Shown: positions 5,258-6,981 of the stretch, piece by piece | Layout: every line of letters begins with the position of its first letter | How positions within the stretch are numbered: position 1 is the first letter of the stretch | Source of the DNA: Clostridia bacterium | Lineage (GTDB): Bacteria; Bacillota; Clostridia; Christensenellales; Aristaeellaceae | NCBI GenBank assembly: GCA_009776385.1 | Contig: WRFT01000099.1 | Span: 1-6,981, forward strand | DNA: 6,981 bases | Reading direction: 5' to 3' | Notes under the pieces: model-generated | What the model was told of the DNA's origin: nothing | What the model saw: only the letters and a program-made list of their open reading frames with translations | Database searches by the model: none | Translations under genes and position numbers: made by a program

Positions 5258-6981
5258 ATGAATAAAGATTCAAGCTCAATTTTACCTGATGGCAACTCTT
5301 TTGCGTTTTGGGATGATGAAACGAGCTATAACCGGGAATTGCATGTGGATGTTAACGCGCCGGGCGCTTGTGACACAAACGACGGCAGTGCCTTGCATCC
5401 GTTTTTAACCATCGGCGCGGCCGCGAAGGCAGCCGGCCCCCGGACAAAGGTGCGCGTTCATAAGGGTGTCTACCGTGAAACCGTAAGGCCTGCAGCCAGC
5501 GGCAGCGGCATTGACGGAATGGTGTGTTTTGAAGCGTATGGGGATGGTGAGGTCGTCGTTAAAGCGTCGGTTATCGCCAGACAGTTCACACGGAGCACCG
5601 GTTGGAGTTTATGGCGCGCCGACAAAGACGGTGACTACTCGGAAAATGCCAGCATTTGGGCGGTACGGTTATTGCCGGAGGAGTTCATGGGGTATAACCC
5701 TTTTTGCGCCGTGAATGTCATCCATGACCGCCTCTTTTTAGATTATACCAAGGCAAACATGGTTCCCTTTTTAAATCGTCGGGGTATGGTGTTTGTGAAC
5801 GGCAAGCCGATGCGGCAGGTTCAGGTTTACGCGCAGCTGGCCGTATGGGATAATACGTATTGGGTAGAGGCTAACGGACAGACGGTGCATATACGCCTTG
5901 CCGGAGATGCGAATCCGCAGGATCATTTAATTGAGTTAACCTGCCGCGAACAGTGTTTCGCGCCGACCGAGGCCTTTACTTCATATATCCGTGTGAGCGG
6001 GATGACCTTTGCGCATGCTTCCATGGGCGCGCCCGTGCCGCAGCGCGGCGCCATCTCCTGCGGCCGCGGCCATCATTGGATCATAGAAGACTGCGTTATC
6101 GATTGGTCAAACGCTGTGGGCATTGATTGCGGAAATGAATGCTGGCAGTACAGCCATGACGCGGAACGCATATACGGAAACTCCATCATCCGCCGCAATA
6201 CCATCCGGGATGCCGGCGTTTGCGGCATTGCGGGTTTAAGGTCACAAAACCTGTTGATTGAAGATAATTTGATTGCGGGGACAGGCTGGCAGGGCATGGA
6301 ATTGGCCTGGGAATCCGGAGGGATTAAGCTTCACCACGGCATAAACGCGCTGATTCGGCGCAATGTCATTAAGGACTGTTACGGCGGAGACGCCATTTGG
6401 CTTGATTGCGACCATATCAACTGCCGTATCACGGGAAACTTGCTGATAAACGGAAAGAACGTCCGCGGCCTTGTGTACCTTGAATGTAACCGTGACCATG
6501 AAAACATGATTGATAATAATATCATCTGGAATGCCGAGGGGCGCTATGCCCCAGAAGCGTCTGCGTCCGGCGGAAACGTGACGGAATGGTACAGCCCTGA
6601 GGATACCGACGCCAAATACGGCTTCGGCATTTATTTGGAAGGTACGGATGAAACGCGGATCGCCCATAACCTGATAGGGAAATGCCATGTCGCAGGGTAT
6701 TTCGTCAAGTCCGTGGCGTTTCGGCTTCAAAACGGACGGGGAGGCACCAACCGCGACACGCGGATTTATAACAACATTTTTTATGATTGCGAGGAGGCCG
6801 CCCTTAAATTGTTATCGCTGCAGAACAAGGTGGAGGGTAATGTATACGCGAAGATGCCGCAAGGGTATCTTCGCGTGATGAAGCCGGAAACCATGTGTTG
6901 GGAGTCGGAGGCAGGGCGCAAGGGCTGCGGGTGCGATCAGTGGGGCGCGGCTTTGGGGCTGGACATATACAGCGACGGCGA
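5258..6981 (+). CDS. Right-handed beta-helix glycosidase, GH120 beta-xylosidase-like (3' truncated)
   Basis: The frame is open for 574 codons from ATG 5258 to the window edge. The ribosome-binding site AAGGGGAT lies 7 bases upstream. There is no signal peptide (MNKDSSSILPDG), so it acts in the cytoplasm. Residues 27-74 (DGSALHPFLTI, VRVHKGVYRETVRP) are the N-terminal cap usual in beta-helix carbohydrate enzymes. From about residue 243 (YIRVSGMTFAHAS) rungs with N-x-I/D-N repeats follow (WIIEDCVID, IIRRNTIRDAG, LLIEDNLI, LIRRNVIKDC, RITGNLLING, NMIDNNIIWN, RIYNNIFYDC). By recall, GH120 XylC of Thermoanaerobacterium has catalytic Asp382 in LWLDWQ and Glu405 in VFVEV. Here Asp383 (IWLDCD) and Glu409 (VYLECN) align, as does Glu352 before GGIKLH. 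The length fits a family of about 640 residues with the tail missing. About 19 cysteines are present, suiting a reducing cytosol. The likely role is cleaving imported oligosaccharide; the sugar is uncertain. Confidence 0.8.
   Translation, partial: MNKDSSSILPDGNSFAFWDDETSYNRELHVDVNAPGACDTNDGSALHPFLTIGAAAKAAGPRTKVRVHKGVYRETVRPAASGSGIDGMVCFEAYGDGEVVVKASVIARQFTRSTGWSLWRADKDGDYSENASIWAVRLLPEEFMGYNPFCAVNVIHDRLFLDYTKANMVPFLNRRGMVFVNGKPMRQVQVYAQLAVWDNTYWVEANGQTVHIRLAGDANPQDHLIELTCREQCFAPTEAFTSYIRVSGMTFAHASMGAPVPQRGAISCGRGHHWIIEDCVIDWSNAVGIDCGNECWQYSHDAERIYGNSIIRRNTIRDAGVCGIAGLRSQNLLIEDNLIAGTGWQGMELAWESGGIKLHHGINALIRRNVIKDCYGGDAIWLDCDHINCRITGNLLINGKNVRGLVYLECNRDHENMIDNNIIWNAEGRYAPEASASGGNVTEWYSPEDTDAKYGFGIYLEGTDETRIAHNLIGKCHVAGYFVKSVAFRLQNGRGGTNRDTRIYNNIFYDCEEAALKLLSLQNKVEGNVYAKMPQGYLRVMKPETMCWESEAGRKGCGCDQWGAALGLDIYSDG

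Noticed and set aside
6242..6730. 162-codon open frame on the minus strand
   Set aside because: It is antisense to the beta-helix gene, whose rung repeats clearly mark the + frame as coding.
1..6981. CRISPR arrays, tRNA or rRNA genes, insertion sequences, attachment sites
   Set aside because: I saw no regular repeats, cloverleaf or rRNA-like segments, transposase or integrase motifs in the window.

Overview
The window looks like part of a carbohydrate-uptake and breakdown locus from an uncultured or poorly known low-to-mid GC Firmicute, probably a clostridial or Paenibacillus-like anaerobe. The basis is the LplB/YtcP-type sugar ABC permeases, solute-binding proteins with a DUF3502-like C-terminus, strong GGAGG-type ribosome-binding sites in front of every complete gene, and TTG and GTG starts. 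Taxonomy is inference; no rRNA or marker gene is present. Every gene lies on the + strand.

Layout. 1-483: C-terminal part of a first sugar-binding protein (5' end outside the window). 484-693: intergenic region with two small hairpins, then a good sigma-A type promoter (602-630) whose -10 box lies inside a 7-bp-arm inverted repeat (622-644), a candidate operator. 694-1677 and 1698-2624: the two membrane permeases of a type I importer, starting with TTG and GTG. 2625-2780: spacer with an orphan Shine-Dalgarno sequence. 2781-4301: a second sugar-binding protein, exported but with no lipobox cysteine. 4302-4412: spacer with a 17-bp, 3-nt-loop hairpin. 4413-5246: a TIM-barrel protein of the aldo/keto reductase superfamily that seems to lack most of the usual catalytic tetrad. 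5258-6981: a long open frame running off the end of the window. It encodes a right-handed parallel beta-helix protein without a signal peptide that resembles family GH120 beta-xylosidases and keeps an Asp and a Glu at the expected catalytic places.

How it may work together. The binding protein(s) capture an oligosaccharide outside the cell and the permease pair imports it. No ATPase gene is present, so a shared MsmX/MsmK-like ATPase encoded elsewhere is likely. The cytoplasmic beta-helix glycosidase would then cleave the imported sugar. The aldo/keto-reductase-like protein, 11 bases upstream of the glycosidase, has no assigned role and is the most novel component. The substrate cannot be read from sequence; xylo-oligosaccharides are a guess from the GH120 resemblance.
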